Positions 11,833-23,522 of a stretch of DNA of 64,000 nucleotides are shown here, piece by piece. The notes beneath the pieces are model-generated. The model did not search any database. It worked only from the letters and a program-made list of their open reading frames with translations, and was not told the DNA's origin. Position 1 is the stretch's first letter, and each line of letters opens with the position of its first letter. The position numbers and the translations under genes are program-made. Source of the DNA: Marisa cornuarietis (lineage: Eukaryota; Mollusca; Gastropoda; Architaenioglossa; Ampullariidae); the NCBI GenBank assembly GCA_004794655.1, contig SMMW01000003.1, positions 17,143,501 through 17,207,500 of the forward strand, written 5' to 3'.

Positions 11833-12750
11833 ATTAGAAGAAGAAGTAAAAGAGCAGAAAAAGTGGTAAGTCGTCTGTGTAGGGAGCAAAACCGTTAAGA
11901 CAAGTGTAGCACAGTGTGACTTTGTAATCAATGCAACCTCGAACTGTTCTTCGCCAACTAAGGACAATACAAGGAAATTTGTCTAAGCCCTTTGAAGTTT
12001 GTTCAGTAGGCTGTTGACCAATAAAGAGTTGCAGTAATCCAGCCGGGACAACACAAAAACAGACGTCTAGGTGGCAGAAACCAAGAGGAAGTGTCAGATG
12101 TTAGGGATCCTACAAATGGACTTTCAGACAACATTCATTTGAGTTTCATGAGACAATGGTGGTTCTCTGTTTGCCTGTCTTCCTTCCAGTATACCTACCT
12201 GCCTGTCTTCCTTCAGTAATGTCTGTCTTCCTGTCGTCAGAGGGTTTGCCGAGAGAAGTCTTGCATGAGGAAGAGATATAGTTTTCTGGATGCGGTATTA
12301 AGAAAAGAAGTAGTTTTTTTTTTTGCTTAATGTATTCACTTAAACTTTGTTCTCACAACAAAGGTTGCTCATTTACTATAAAACCTCAACTGTTTTGGTA
12401 TTTCTATCTACTAAATACTGGACTGTAAACTTCACTTTTGCAGAATCGGAGCCATAAGAAAGTTAGAATGTTTGCATCAAGTAATCGCCACACTGCTTCT
12501 TTCTAATAGATTATCCACATTAATTATCCACATTTTAAATAACATCGTCGTCTGTACTTGAAAGTCCAGTCTTCTTTATATTATGTAATTAACACTAAGT
12601 TCCACGCATGTGTGTGGCAATCCATCCGTTCATCCATCTGCATTAACACCATCGGTATATTTCTAAAATCGTTTATAGGATTTTCTGCTCAGATGTATCG
12701 TCTCATGGATGAGCTTTTTCGTCAGTTTATTTTTCTTGTTTACCCTCGTT
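11833..12750. other. intergenic, no gene seen
   Basis: Apart from a loose CCTGTCTTCCTTC direct repeat near 12175-12235, nothing is recognised. Confidence 0.45.
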
Positions 12751-12807
12751 CTCACTCACTCACTCACTCACTCACTCACTCACTCACTCACTCACTCACT
12801 CACTCAC
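12751..12807. repeat. (CTCA)n microsatellite
   Basis: About 14 uninterrupted CTCA units. Any ORF across it reads as Ser-Leu-Thr-His repeats. Confidence 0.95.
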
Positions 12808-13114
12808 CAGCAGAGGGCCATTGAGTAAGAAAGAGTAAAACTATAACTCACAGTAAAGCACGCCATTGGACCATTTGTCCTTGGACATTAATTTAATGGT
12901 GGTCAAAATTATAATCCATAGGTGTATCCACCATTTTAACTGTCGTTTTACAGTAATATCGAGTCAAGAGATGTCATCTTTGTTATCAACCAGTCAGCTT
13001 GTTGATGTTTGCGGTAGCTCTATATTGCATGGAGAGGACGGATTTATTTCTAGGAAGAAGAAGAAGAAGGAGATGATGATGAAGCTAAATTTGGTTATAT
13101 ATTGATATCAGTGT

Positions 13115-13115
13115 T

Positions 13116-13179
<64 letters not shown>
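13115..13179. repeat. (GAT)n microsatellite
   Basis: About 21 uninterrupted ATG/GAT units, which produce spurious poly-Met and poly-Ser ORFs. Confidence 0.95.
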
Positions 13180-13180
<1 letters not shown>

Positions 13181-13279
13181 ATATCTATTAAATGGTCTTT
13201 TTGAAAGATCTCCCTCCATACAAACAACCGGAAGAACGTGTTTGATTTTAATTTTTTTTTCTCTCTCTCGCTCACGCGT

Positions 13280-13328
<49 letters not shown>
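13280..13328. repeat. (CA)n microsatellite
   Basis: About 24 CA units following a CT-rich run at 13259-13274. Confidence 0.95.
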
Positions 13329-13332
<4 letters not shown>

Positions 13333-14193
13333 AAATATATATCTGGACAAACAATCGCACACATGTACGTCCGCGCACACACATATTGAAGCACAAAGTC
13401 AAAATCTAAGGATATGCAGACTGAACGGGAAATAACTTAAAAAAAAAAATTTATTATCAGATATGGGAATATCTAATCTCATCCACACAAACACATCACT
13501 TTACAACCGTCTTTCCAGGTACCTTCTAACCGGAAGGCATGGGGTTAGGGGATGGTCGACGCCGAAGTGGACAGAATTAGAAATAATGAAACAAAAAAGA
13601 ATGGCCATTCCTTGCTTACCAGCTTTCAAGACTAGGCGAACCTTATAGCATCTGGGTTATCTGGTAGTCAGCTGGTACCAGTCAAAGGTTGAATGAAATG
13701 AATGTAGCACGTCTCCTTTGACACTGACCTGCCCTCTTGACCACTAGACATGCGGCAGACAAACACATTGGTCTGAGATTTATCACAGGTGGCGCCCTCT
13801 ACTGTCGATTTTGAGGGATGGAAGCACCAGACATGGATGTCGTCCTCAACGGAGACAACAACATAGTTCGCTCTCTTTGCCTAAACACGAAATCTCGAGG
13901 ATGTGTAAGTGATGAAGCTCTGTGCAGGATGTCAAACAGTGCTAAGAAGCCTCATCAACCAGATACACATTGCCTAATAGGCGACTATGTTTATCAATCG
14001 TTTGCGGTGATATAAAGTGTCACAACAGTGATATAGCTAATGTGTGTCCTGGCTATGAGGCCCTTCAGACGCCGGAAAAAACATTTCTTTAAAAATTACA
14101 ACGAACTTCTTAACAATGCCGGACAGCAAAATTCCGTGAAGATCAAAGTGGGCGTAAAGAAACAAGCATGTAAAGATCACACGAATAAGCACC

Positions 14194-14197
<4 letters not shown>
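13329..14197. other. intergenic, no gene seen
   Basis: Short ORFs on the plus strand have no recognisable similarity. Confidence 0.45.

Positions 14198-14260
<63 letters not shown>
14198..14260. repeat. (CA)n microsatellite
   Basis: About 31 uninterrupted AC units. Confidence 0.95.
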
Positions 14261-14262
<2 letters not shown>

Positions 14263-15103
14263 TCAAAGCAGTTTGTCTTTTACTTCTTCCAGCCCCACTG
14301 GCTTTCAGCAGGCGCTCACTGGTTATTGTGTACATGCACAGGGATTACATACCAACATTTATAACTAACAATAGCACGTATCAGACTTACAACAAAAGGA
14401 GAGGAAACAACTGATGACTAGTGAGTATTCCCCTTCTATGAAAGTCTGTAATTTACTCCCGCTACTTTAATTGGGAAAGTGAATCATTTCTTTTTTTATC
14501 ATTTATTTATTAAACTGACAGTTATTTTGGTTAAATTAGGGGTTGTCAATAAAATTACGGCCTTCCTGCATTGAGCACTCTCGGTACCTTTATTAATGCT
14601 TAATGTAGTGTGTATTTCCACGAACCTTTTCTACCTAGTCATAATACTTTCAAGAAGTTAGATAAATAATTATTAACTGTAGGAAATGTTTGCAAATAGG
14701 AAAAAGCGGCTTACAAATCTGTTTACTACCAGCAGACACGGAAAATGACACAGTTATTATCTTGTGGATGCAAACTTCCTCCTCCGACCTCCATATCAAC
14801 AAGAAAAAAAATGATAAGACAGAAATTAAATGAAAGAGGAAAAAAGAAACAATAAAATGGGTTAATAACAGAAGGAAGTCTTGGATAAATGTACACAAAC
14901 GACTTACATGATCAATGAATAGATAATACATTTTATTTGAACAAAATACGTGAACTTGAACAATTTCTTCTTCATATGGAGTCACAAAGAAATTATTTTC
15001 ATTATTTACCTAAATTATAGCAGATTTACTTTATCGTCATAATCTTTAGGTCGGTGAATTTACATTTTGTTTAAAAGATATTTTCCTACCTGAGTAAAAT
15101 TGT

Positions 15104-15106
<3 letters not shown>
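14261..15106. other. intergenic, no gene seen
   Basis: AT-rich sequence with no supported feature. Confidence 0.45.

Positions 15107-15162
<56 letters not shown>
15107..15162. repeat. (TG)n followed by (GA)n microsatellite
   Basis: About 20 TG units run directly into seven GA units, a compound simple repeat. Confidence 0.9.
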
Positions 15163-15163
<1 letters not shown>

Positions 15164-15904
15164 TGGGCAGAGACTGGGAGGTAGATTAAAGCTTATAAAA
15201 CAACATTTCCGAAGTGCAGCGGGCACAGAGGGTCATCCCACGCGAAAAGAATGGTGACATGAAAAGGCTAGAAAGATCCTCGGTTAAACTAACGGTTCAA
15301 ACTCGGGAGAGAAAATTCACGATGTTTTTTTCAAATCTTTGATGATGCAGCGTGTCATTTGTCTAGAAGCCACACTATTTATTTATCAATTTCTATCACA
15401 GGTATGAACGATGTCTCCTGCGGAATAGTCAGGGGTAGGACTTCAATGAATATTTAAAGGTACGTCCAGCCATTTGATACAGCATCTCGTTGTCTTTTGG
15501 AGATTACAATGCCTCAGGGTACCCGTTTAGGGTCAAGGTGCATCATTCATCGCAGAGTGACTTAAGTGAATATTGGGTCATATTAACAACCGCGTCTAAA
15601 ATACACCGCCGATAAATGAAATGGTCCTTCATGCTTAGATATACATATGTATAATTTGTAAGCTGGAGAAAGCTGAGCATCCCGGCCAACAAGATCTTGC
15701 TTCTGAATAGACATATTAGTCTTTTATTTATTAACATAGTGTGGAACTGGTTTTTAGTCATTGACGCTAATGCAGTGAAGTCCCCACTTCAAAGATTATA
15801 CGCTTTTCCGATCTGTACAAGTTGCGGTATGATTTAATAAACAAAATTCCAAATAGAGATCTACGCAGTATAATTTGATAGTCGCATTAAAAGTTGATCT
15901 AAGA

Positions 15905-16887
15905 ATGGAGGCTATCCAAAACGAGACATACAACTTTGCTTCGATGTCACTAGACTCGAGTCAAAGTTTGGTGAGCATGGAGATATATTCTGCGACATAT
16001 TTAATTTTTGAAAATATTCGGATTTCTGCGGTAGTTGTCGCCATATTTCTGAACACCATCAACGCTGTCGTGCATTCTCGAAGGTCGATGCGAAGTCCCA
16101 CCTCATCCTATTTGATTGCTTCGAGTCTGACTCAAATTGTCTACTCAGTTCTCTTCATCATTTACCCAACAGTGAACGCTTTTGGTTTCCTGGACACTAA
16201 CTCTTTATTCAACATGATCAACTCCTTGATAATTAGGAACTACTTCATGGTATGTCTGGGCAGGGCTATGTACAGCTTAACGTGTCTAGTGTCAATAGAA
16301 AGGTGCTTGGCCATTGCGTTTCCACTGAAAGCCAAACTGTTCCGCGTGTCACGATCTCCGGTGTCGGTCATTTTCACAGTCATCGTCTTGATATTTATAT
16401 CCCATATATACATCACTTTCAAATTCACTATATACGAGGCAACCAGTGACGTTCCTGGTGGCGAAGAAATATATACCCAGCCAAAGCTGGATGATGAGGT
16501 AGTAAGTAAGTATCCAAGTACAACAGACCTGACAGTTGAGAGAAACACAAGCAAAGCAAAGGTTTCCAATTATACCACGTTATCTACAACCTTTGATAAT
16601 TCAAGTCTAATATGGACGACCGCGACTTTCAGAGACCTGCTTTCAAATTCTGTAACGGTAAAAAGAATTCTTGCTTCAAGAACGGTGTGGACGTTCGGCT
16701 TCAGCGCCATGTTCATGGAGAATCCCGAGCTATTCGAAGTGTGGTCGATGACGGCGTCAGCGATTTGGGTGTACGGAACACTGCTTCTGGGGCTGGTGAT
16801 GAACGTCATGCTGATCGTCTCTCTCAGCAGACACAGACGACAGCGCCGCGCCATCACCACCAATGAAAGCCACGACCTCAAAGAGAG
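15905..16887 (+). CDS. GPCR gene 2, exon 1 (N-terminus to TM5)
   Basis: It encodes the N-terminus, TM1-TM5 and the basic third intracellular loop (SRHRRQRRAITTNES), and is cut after KE plus two bases of Arg. The frame runs one codon past the donor into a TGA, which is why the exon looks like a complete ORF. Confidence 0.88.
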
Positions 16888-17682
16888 GTGAGACTGATAC
16901 AGCGTTCTGTACCGCTAGTAATTAGTCCTACACTACAGGCTGATTTACTCTACTTCAGTATTTAGTCTTGTCATTCTTCTAATAGTTATTTTGGAAACCG
17001 TTTTATTACATAACGGATACTAATACATGATGTAATAACGCTTGGGAAACAAACCAAAAACCACTGATTTACCGACAATTTGCTTGATGACCGATTTACG
17101 TAGCACTGTAATGAATCCCTTTTGCCAACCTCTGAATGTAGTTTTTTTGTTATTTTTAAGCATGTCTTTAACTGTTACCAGACGTAAAAATATAACATAC
17201 ATGAAATACATAGCCTGTGCTGTAGTATAGCTTTGCAGGTAATCCGAATAATAAGGGGAAACTAAGCCCCGAGAAAATGTTACCGTGACAATTATTTATT
17301 TTGCAGACAAGTCCGACAGATGACAGTCACAATCATGGTAGCCAGCCTTATCTTCGTGGTCCTCAGTCTCCCTCTGGTCACAAATGCCCTCTTTACCTAC
17401 ATTTACTCGGATTACGGTTACTTCGGACCCAACCGCTACACCTTCCTGTTCCTGCAGAGTCTGGGCACCGCGTTGTCGTGCCTGAGCTTCTGCACCGACT
17501 TCGTAACGTATGTTGCGCTGAGTTCCGCTTACAGGGACACGCTGGCCTCGCTTTTAAGTTCTCTTTATATGACCTTGACTTTCAAAACTAAAACAATCAT
17601 TAGCTGGAATAGTAATGAAACGACGGCGTCATCTTTTTTAGCTAGATGTACAGGTAAATCTGATGCTGCTCAGGTCGCATAA
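15905..17682 (+). CDS. chemosensory-type GPCR gene 2 (two exons)
   Basis: A seven-transmembrane receptor paralogous to genes 1 and 3. Exon 1 is 15905-16887 and exon 2 is 17307-17682, 452 codons joined. The donor AG|GTGAGA and acceptor TTGCAG|ACAAG make a phase-2 junction reading R-QVRQMTVT. The frame opens at 15875, but the Met at 15905 (MEAIQNETYN) aligns with the gene 3 start and carries an N-glycosylation site. TM3 ends LVSIERCLAIAFPL; TM7 ends CTDFVTYVALSSAYR. The TM4-TM5 loop is about 100 residues, rich in Thr and Ser with several N-x-S/T sites and no Cys, and ends TVWTFGFSAMF..NPELFEVW. No Cys lies at the usual top-of-TM3 position, so the standard TM3-loop disulfide seems absent. The chemosensory role is inferred from family resemblance; the ligand is unknown. 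Confidence 0.88.
16888..17306 (+). other. intron of GPCR gene 2
   Basis: A 419-bp intron with GTGAGA donor and TTTTGCAG acceptor. It contains no recognisable element. Confidence 0.85.
17307..17682 (+). CDS. GPCR gene 2, exon 2 (TM6-TM7 and tail)
   Basis: It encodes TM6 (TVTIMVASLIFVVLSLPLV) with a proline in the SLPLV segment, a loop with YFGPNRYTFLFLQ, and TM7, which ends SSAYRDTL. The final ~40 residues are the cytoplasmic tail. Confidence 0.88.
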
Positions 17683-18215
17683 AATAAGTAAACTGCAGCT
17701 AATTTGTCTTGTGTGTCGCTAGCTAGGTCAAAAGATCGGTTATAATTAATGCATTATTTTTTTTGTTAATTACCAGATGGGGAAATCTCGGTCAGTGTTA
17801 TGCACTCGGGATCGCCGGTTCAATGAGTTACAGAAGTTTCCCGTCTGACATTTGAGCTGTGGCTCCTTCGCTATACAAGACATTTTAAAACAATAACAAG
17901 CTTTTCATGCCACGTCATATGCTATGATCATGATAAATTTTTTGGGACAGTTTGTAATTATGCGGCGTGATCTCCGTGGTAAATGTGTCCCAAAGTTGGC
18001 TGCGACTTTGTAGAATGTCCTCTTTCAATATTTATTGAGCAAAACGTTATTTTATAATGTGTCTTTTAGAAAGTTTTTATAAACTTAAAGTGGGGGTCAT
18101 GGGCTAGATGTCAAGTATGCCGTAGGAGCTAATTGAAGGGTTTACACTTTATAAATAAACGCAGTTTAGCTGACTGCTAAGTGTTGGCCATCCAGCTAGA
18201 GGTTAGCTGCGTACT
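17683..18215. other. intergenic, no gene seen
   Basis: 3' flank of GPCR gene 2. No supported feature. Confidence 0.45.
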
Positions 18216-18300
18216 GTGAACTCGGTCCCTGGTGGCGGAGGGGTAACTCCCTTGCCACCATAACAGTGAGGATACTGGTAGTCTGCGGGTTTATATATGA
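18216..18300 (+). repeat. probable degenerate SINE head
   Basis: CCTTGCCACCATAACAGTGA matches CGCCTGCCACCACTGCAGTG in the SINE at 20125-20290. An A-box-like TGGCGGAGGGGTAACTC lies just upstream. The B-box position is eroded (GGGTTTATATATG). Probably an older copy of the same family. Confidence 0.45.
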
Positions 18301-20124
18301 TTTATAACCCACTAGCACAAGTAATAGTTTTCTGAATGTATCATATATTTAGATAAAGAATCAATTTGACGTTATAAACTGTGGCTGCTGACCCAGCGCA
18401 AAGCACCATTAACTAACTACATTACTGTTTAAGTATTAGTATTTTGTTGTTGAGATGTTAATCTCTTAATCAAGTAGTTTGTCATTATTTCGTGTGTCAG
18501 TTTACTCACACCAAAGAAGAGAACAAATAATCCTCAAAATCAAGGCACGGTCCGAAGAAGTCGACATCGTTTGCATTCTTGTGAGCAGACGACAATTTTT
18601 CTCGAACAGACGATCTTGCTGCTGCCTGCTCATTCCTTCCTTTACCCCACCCGCCCTACTCCGCCACTCTCAACTCTTTACCCACCTACCTCCCTGCTAT
18701 CTCTCATTTTATCCCTCTTATCTATGCTTATCTCCGATCAAGGAGTAACTGCAATAACTGCCATGTATGCATGTATGCATGACGCATACCCCAGTATCTT
18801 GCTGTAAGCGTCATTCAATCATCAGGAAAAAGTTGCACCTACTAGTCTTTTACCCACATAATCACAATACTAGGCATTCACAACACCTTAGAACACAAAT
18901 GATTTTCCCATACATGCTTGTTTCACTCTAATGGTGTAAGAAACTTAAGTTTGCGTTTATTGTTTTTGTAAAATATACTGTACCATTAATATAAAGAGTT
19001 CGCCTTGGCTGGAAATAGTCGTAAGCCAAATTTAGGTAAGGAGGTATGTATCTATTGTTCGGTCACACAAAATGCTGAGCCACTGCAAGATTGTATTGTA
19101 AAAACGCGTGAAACGAAGACAAGAAAACAAAATTAACATCTTTGTCGTTACTGTCGTCACCAGCAACACTGGTTTTGTAAATACAGATAAAAATAACAAT
19201 AACTATGACAGCTAATACATAAAACCAAAGTACCCACCAGTTTCATCACAGACACGATCGTCACCAAAACTACAACTACTAGAGTACCACCACCATTCAC
19301 TAAAGCAGCTAGACTAAGAAATGGGGCTCATGTTAACATAAATATCCATGCTACTGCTGTTACGACCACCATCAGTGATTATGGCCTGGCCATGAAAAAT
19401 GACAGCCGATTACAGTAACCAACGACGATCATCATCCCCAAGCCTCATCACAACAGCAGGTACCATCATTAACTTCGCAGAGATCGACAACTCTTAACAC
19501 TTGCAGCTGCAGTAACACATCAAGCCCTCTACCACCACCTCACTCACAGCTGACACCACCGGCAGCTACTCCCTTTGTCCTGGGTGATAAATGCTGCCTG
19601 GCTTTCGATAGTCAATAAAGAAGCAGGTCTCTCACATCGCTGCAGGTCATAAATATTGCTTGTACCTAAACCACACTTTCTGTGCCGCTTACTGGGGTAT
19701 TGGCGTCAAGTGACACCTAAAGGTTTTTATTTTTTCACTTTATGTTCTGATCCGAAGAAATTTTTGTTTTGACAATAGTACTGCAATAATCTTTCTTAAA
19801 ACATTAACCTTCCTCAAAAGTGTGATACATACATTTTTAGTTCCTCTTCCTTATCCTTACTCTCGAAGAAAAGGATGTGTATATATATATATATATACGT
19901 GTGAAGATCTATGAGAGCCACCATTTCTTTTATTTAAGGAATGAATGGAAATGATGCTTAAGATTGACAGAAATAAAAATGCTATGAGATACCTTCATTT
20001 TTGTCTGTACAATTTTTTGCGGCTCACTGTAATTTCTGATGTAAGAGCAGGTCCTTGCTCAGTACCTAGTACGTGCAGAGCTCAGTAGATAAACTGTAAG
20101 GTGGTTAGCGCATAATTAGAGTTA
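18301..20124. other. intergenic, no gene seen
   Basis: It includes a CT-rich run (18640-18725), a region dense in ACCACC/CATCA trinucleotides (19140-19570) and an (AT)n run near 19878-19897. No coding similarity. Confidence 0.45.
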
Positions 20125-20290
20125 GGGGCGGCTGCTGGTGTAGTGGTTAAAACACTCGCCTGCCACCACTGCAGTGAGAGGCCCTGGGTTCAGATCTCGT
20201 CTCGGGTCAATCTGTGTATGTGACGCCTGTTTGCAGGGCCGGTGCACTGCGGTTATTTCGGTTTCCTCCCTCCCTTTCCCTTCATAGTGC
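20125..20290 (+). repeat. tRNA-derived SINE, copy 3
   Basis: The head contains the A-box TGGTGTAGTGG and, about 50 bases on, GGGTTCAGATCTCGTCTCGG, which holds a B-box. The following TATGTGACGCCTGTTTGCAG matches the central part of the copies at 821-1004 and 63390-63569. Beyond that the body differs, so it may be a related subfamily. Confidence 0.68.
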
Positions 20291-20403
20291 GAAATCACCT
20301 CTAGTTGGAAGCACTTTTTCGCCAAATCAACCAGTATAACTGAAACATCACTACAACAAACAGTTTTGAGAAATTTGTTTTCTTCTCTCTTTCTCTTTGT
20401 TAA

Positions 20404-20427
20404 CACACACACACACACACACACACA
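20404..20427. repeat. (CA)n microsatellite
   Basis: About 12 AC units. Confidence 0.9.
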
Positions 20428-21559
20428 TGCACACATGCGCGTAAATCAAAGGCCTATTGGAAGTTTTAATTTTATATTCATAGCAAATGTTTCATGAGAC
20501 TACATTAGTGACTGACTGATCTAATTTACTGCCTTCGAACCTACATGCTCATTCTCTATATCGGCCATCAAATCCACCTAAACACATACCTGTCTCAAAG
20601 GACTCCTTGTCAATGTGGCACACAGTCTTCTATTGTTTTGTTTGAGCATGTAATGATTGTCATGTCTGGGAAGTAGTAGCTTCACCGATTTTTTTGAACA
20701 ATGTAGATAACTCAGTGAATGGGCCTAGCACTTGTTAAACAAGCACCTCATAAATTCTGGTACTTATTATGATTATTATTTTTAAAGACAGACGCCCAAA
20801 GTAAACATGACGTGCTGAAAACCAATATTATGTCGCATGTATTTTTTTTTTAGTTTTCTTTACTTTTTACTTTAAAGTAAAATGGATTACGAGAGAGGAA
20901 AGGACTCCTGACAAGAAACTAATTGATTTACGAGTGTATATTCTTTTTTAAAAAGGGTTTTTACGAACAAAATATATAACTTATGATTTTTTTTAGAGAA
21001 TCCGTGCAATTTTTGCTAATTATTATGGCAGACGAAAGATAAATCACCCTCCAGATGTTTATTCTGCGTAAAACATTTTAATTTCTGAAGTACTGGAGCG
21101 AGTTTCAATACGCTTACTTTATACCTCTCTTTCTTTTTCTCTCTCTCTCTCTGTGTGTGTGTGTGCGTGCGTGCGGGCGCACGTATGTGTGACTAATTAA
21201 ATAGACCGAGAGTAAGAAAGAAGAACAAACTTTTTCTCTAATGACTGGCCTATTATTCGGAGACTATAAAACAGAAAAGAAACGGAACAGTTTCAGCTGT
21301 GACTTGGTGACAGAGTAAAAACTTTCGCAAAAGGTGTTTTTGCTCATGTAAAGCCCAGAGTTCATTCGGAAGCCTTCGGCAGAGCCAGCGCAAAAGATCT
21401 CAAACGTAAATTAGAAAGTAATATGGTACTAACAGTAGTTACCCTATGGCGAAGGAAGCTTGTGTAGCGAGTTCGACTGTTTCCAGAAACATGATGTAAA
21501 ACAACATCGAACCGCACATCAACTGGCATCTCGTCGCCTTTAAATAACGGGACCCTAGA
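20428..21559. other. intergenic, upstream of GPCR gene 3
   Basis: No gene seen. A mixed CT/TG run lies at about 21126-21185. Confidence 0.45.
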
Positions 21560-21567
21560 TATAAATA
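21560..21567 (+). promoter_or_regulatory. candidate TATA box of GPCR gene 3
   Basis: TATAAATA is a perfect TATA consensus about 250 bases before the start codon on the coding strand. It would place transcription start near 21590 and give a 5' UTR of about 220 bases. Such matches also arise by chance in AT-rich DNA. Confidence 0.3.
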
Positions 21568-21810
21568 GCCATGGCTTCGTGTCCCTGTGAGGTGATTTAT
21601 GTAGGAGCGAATTTGCTGAGATTTATACAAATAGAATCTCGTTGAAAGGATTGTTTAAGAGAGCTGGAGCTGCATCACCAAATTCAGCCTGAATACCGAA
21701 TCAGGGAGCGATTTTCTAAGGCTAGACATTGACCGGAATAGCCATTACTATATGGCACTGATCTAAAGCGAGAACAATTATCTGAGAAAGAGAACTAATC
21801 AAAAAGAAGT

Positions 21811-22814
21811 GTGACCGATATAAAAATGGGACGAACCGAAAATGAGACAATCACTACGGTCCCGGTGACACTCGAATCGAGCGTAAGTTTAGTGAGTGTG
21901 GAGACATACTTAAAAGCCGATGTTATTTTTGAACACATCAAAACTGCTTCACAGGTGGTCAGTGTGCTACTGAATATCATCAACATCATTGTGTATTCGC
22001 AGCCACGGATGAGGAGCCCCACCTCAACATATCTCATCGCCATGAGCGTGACTCAGTGCGCATTCTCAGTGCTGTACTTTCTGTCTCCAATTGCCAGTGG
22101 ACTTGGTGCACTGGGCCTAAATACATTCTTCGGTTTGTTCCATGCTTTGATCATTAGCAATTACTTCATGTTATGCTTGGGCAGGTCGATGTACAGTATA
22201 ACCTGTCTGGTGTCTATTGAAAGGTTCCTGGCCATTGCGTTTCCGTTACAAGCAAAACTGTTTCGTGTGACGCGATCTCCCATGTTGTTCATTTCCGTAG
22301 TTGTTATTTTGATATTTATATCGCATCTGTTTATCGCCATAAAGTATTCTATATATCAGGTCTCTAGCGAAATTGTTAGTGGCAACATTGCGACGACACA
22401 GGCTGTACTGAGTGATTACATACCTAGTACACACGAAAACACCGTCTACATACAAAATGAGGAAGACAACAGTAGAGAGCAAAACATGTCTTCTATGAAC
22501 GCGTTTGTTGCGACATTTGAACTTTCGCATCTAGTATCAACAGCTGCGCAGACAAGAATAGTGTTATACACTCCAGCACCGATAAAATTGATATCATCAC
22601 CCTTAAAAACGGTTTGGACTTTCGGCCCCAGCTCTGTGTTCAGGACGAACCCGGCGGTCCTGGAGACCTGGGGTACGATATCGGCGATGGTTTGGGTGTA
22701 CGGTGCACTGCTGCTGGGACTGCTGATGAACGTCTTGCTCATCGTCTCTTTGACCAGACACAGCCGTCAGCGCCGCGCCATCACAACCAGTGATCACGGC
22801 GCCGAGAAAGACAA
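21811..22814 (+). CDS. GPCR gene 3, exon 1 (N-terminus to TM5)
   Basis: It encodes the N-terminus through the third intracellular loop (TRHSRQRRAITTSDHGAEKD) plus two bases of a Lys codon. An almost identical basic loop in gene 2 (SRHRRQRRAITTNES) suggests constraint for coupling inside the cell. Confidence 0.88.
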
Positions 22815-23522
22815 GTAGAAACAACTCACCTTTTTATTTAGTTCGTTGATGATGATGATGATGATGACGACGACGATGATGATGATGATGATGATGATAA
22901 TGATTGATTAGAATGCTGATCACTGCATATTTATTTAAGATTCTTCGTAATTTGTATCTGTGTTTACGGTACCAGAGTAAGAAATGTGTTCAGAGCTAAC
23001 AATAATTTATTGGTAACAAAATTACATGATAATGCATACTGAAGTTTGCATCATTCACGTTGGTAGATGAGATGGAATGTGCAGGAAGTGATCACAGCTT
23101 AGCGATCTCATTTATCTTGCAGACAAGTCCGGCAGACAACCCGGACAGTGCTGACTGCCAGCCTGATGTTTGTGTCCTTGAGCCTCCCTCTGGTCACCAA
23201 CGCCGTCGTGAGCAACGTCCACCCTGGCTACGGCTACTTCAGCCAACACCGCTACACCTTCCTCTTCATGCAGAGTTTCGGCGGCACGTGTCAGAGTCTT
23301 AGTTTTTCCACGGACTTCATTTCATTTCTCTTGCTCAGCTCAGCATACAGATCAACTCTGGGCTCACTAATAGCGCGGACATTTTCTTTTTTCTCAGCGC
23401 CATTGAGAAACCACTCGCATTTGAAACAATCGACTAGGAGACAGAAGCATTTGGAGGGTCAGATGTCGTCGGTTAATAAGATGGAAACATCAAATGTAAC
23501 CAAAGAAACAGGCGAAGAATAA
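21811..23522 (+). CDS. chemosensory-type GPCR gene 3 (two exons)
   Basis: A seven-transmembrane receptor closest to gene 2. Exon 1 is 21811-22814 and exon 2 is 23123-23522, 467 codons if started at 21811 or 462 from the Met at 21826 (MGRTENETIT). The donor is AA|GTAGAA and the acceptor CTTGCAG|ACAAG; the join is phase 2 and reads K-QVRQTTRTV. TM3 ends LVSIERFLAIAFPL, TM7 ends STDFISFLLLSSAYR. The TM4-TM5 loop is about 105 residues, lacks Cys, has an NMSS glycosylation site, and ends TVWTFGPSSVF..NPAVLETW. Odd points: the GTAGAA donor means the frame meets TAG immediately in the intron. The C-tail is longer than in gene 2 and rich in charged residues. Ligand unknown; plasma membrane location is inferred. 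Confidence 0.88.
22815..23122 (+). other. intron of GPCR gene 3 with (GAT)n tract
   Basis: A 308-bp intron. A (GATGAT/GACGAC)n trinucleotide tract lies at about 22845-22904. Confidence 0.82.
23123..23522 (+). CDS. GPCR gene 3, exon 2 (TM6-TM7 and tail)
   Basis: It encodes TM6 (TVLTASLMFVSLSLPLV), a loop with YFSQHRYTFLFMQ, TM7 and a tail of about 60 residues containing NHSH and NVTK. Confidence 0.87.

Noticed and set aside
13085..13435. Several ORFs of poly-Met, poly-Ser, poly-Ile or His-Thr repeats
   Set aside because: They are translations of (GAT)n and (CA)n microsatellites.
14037..14414. His-Thr and Cys-Val repeat ORFs on both strands
   Set aside because: Translations of a (CA)n microsatellite.
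20125..20290. A functional tRNA gene
   Set aside because: A- and B-box-like words are present, but no complete cloverleaf with acceptor stem was seen, and the body continues as in the other SINE copies.
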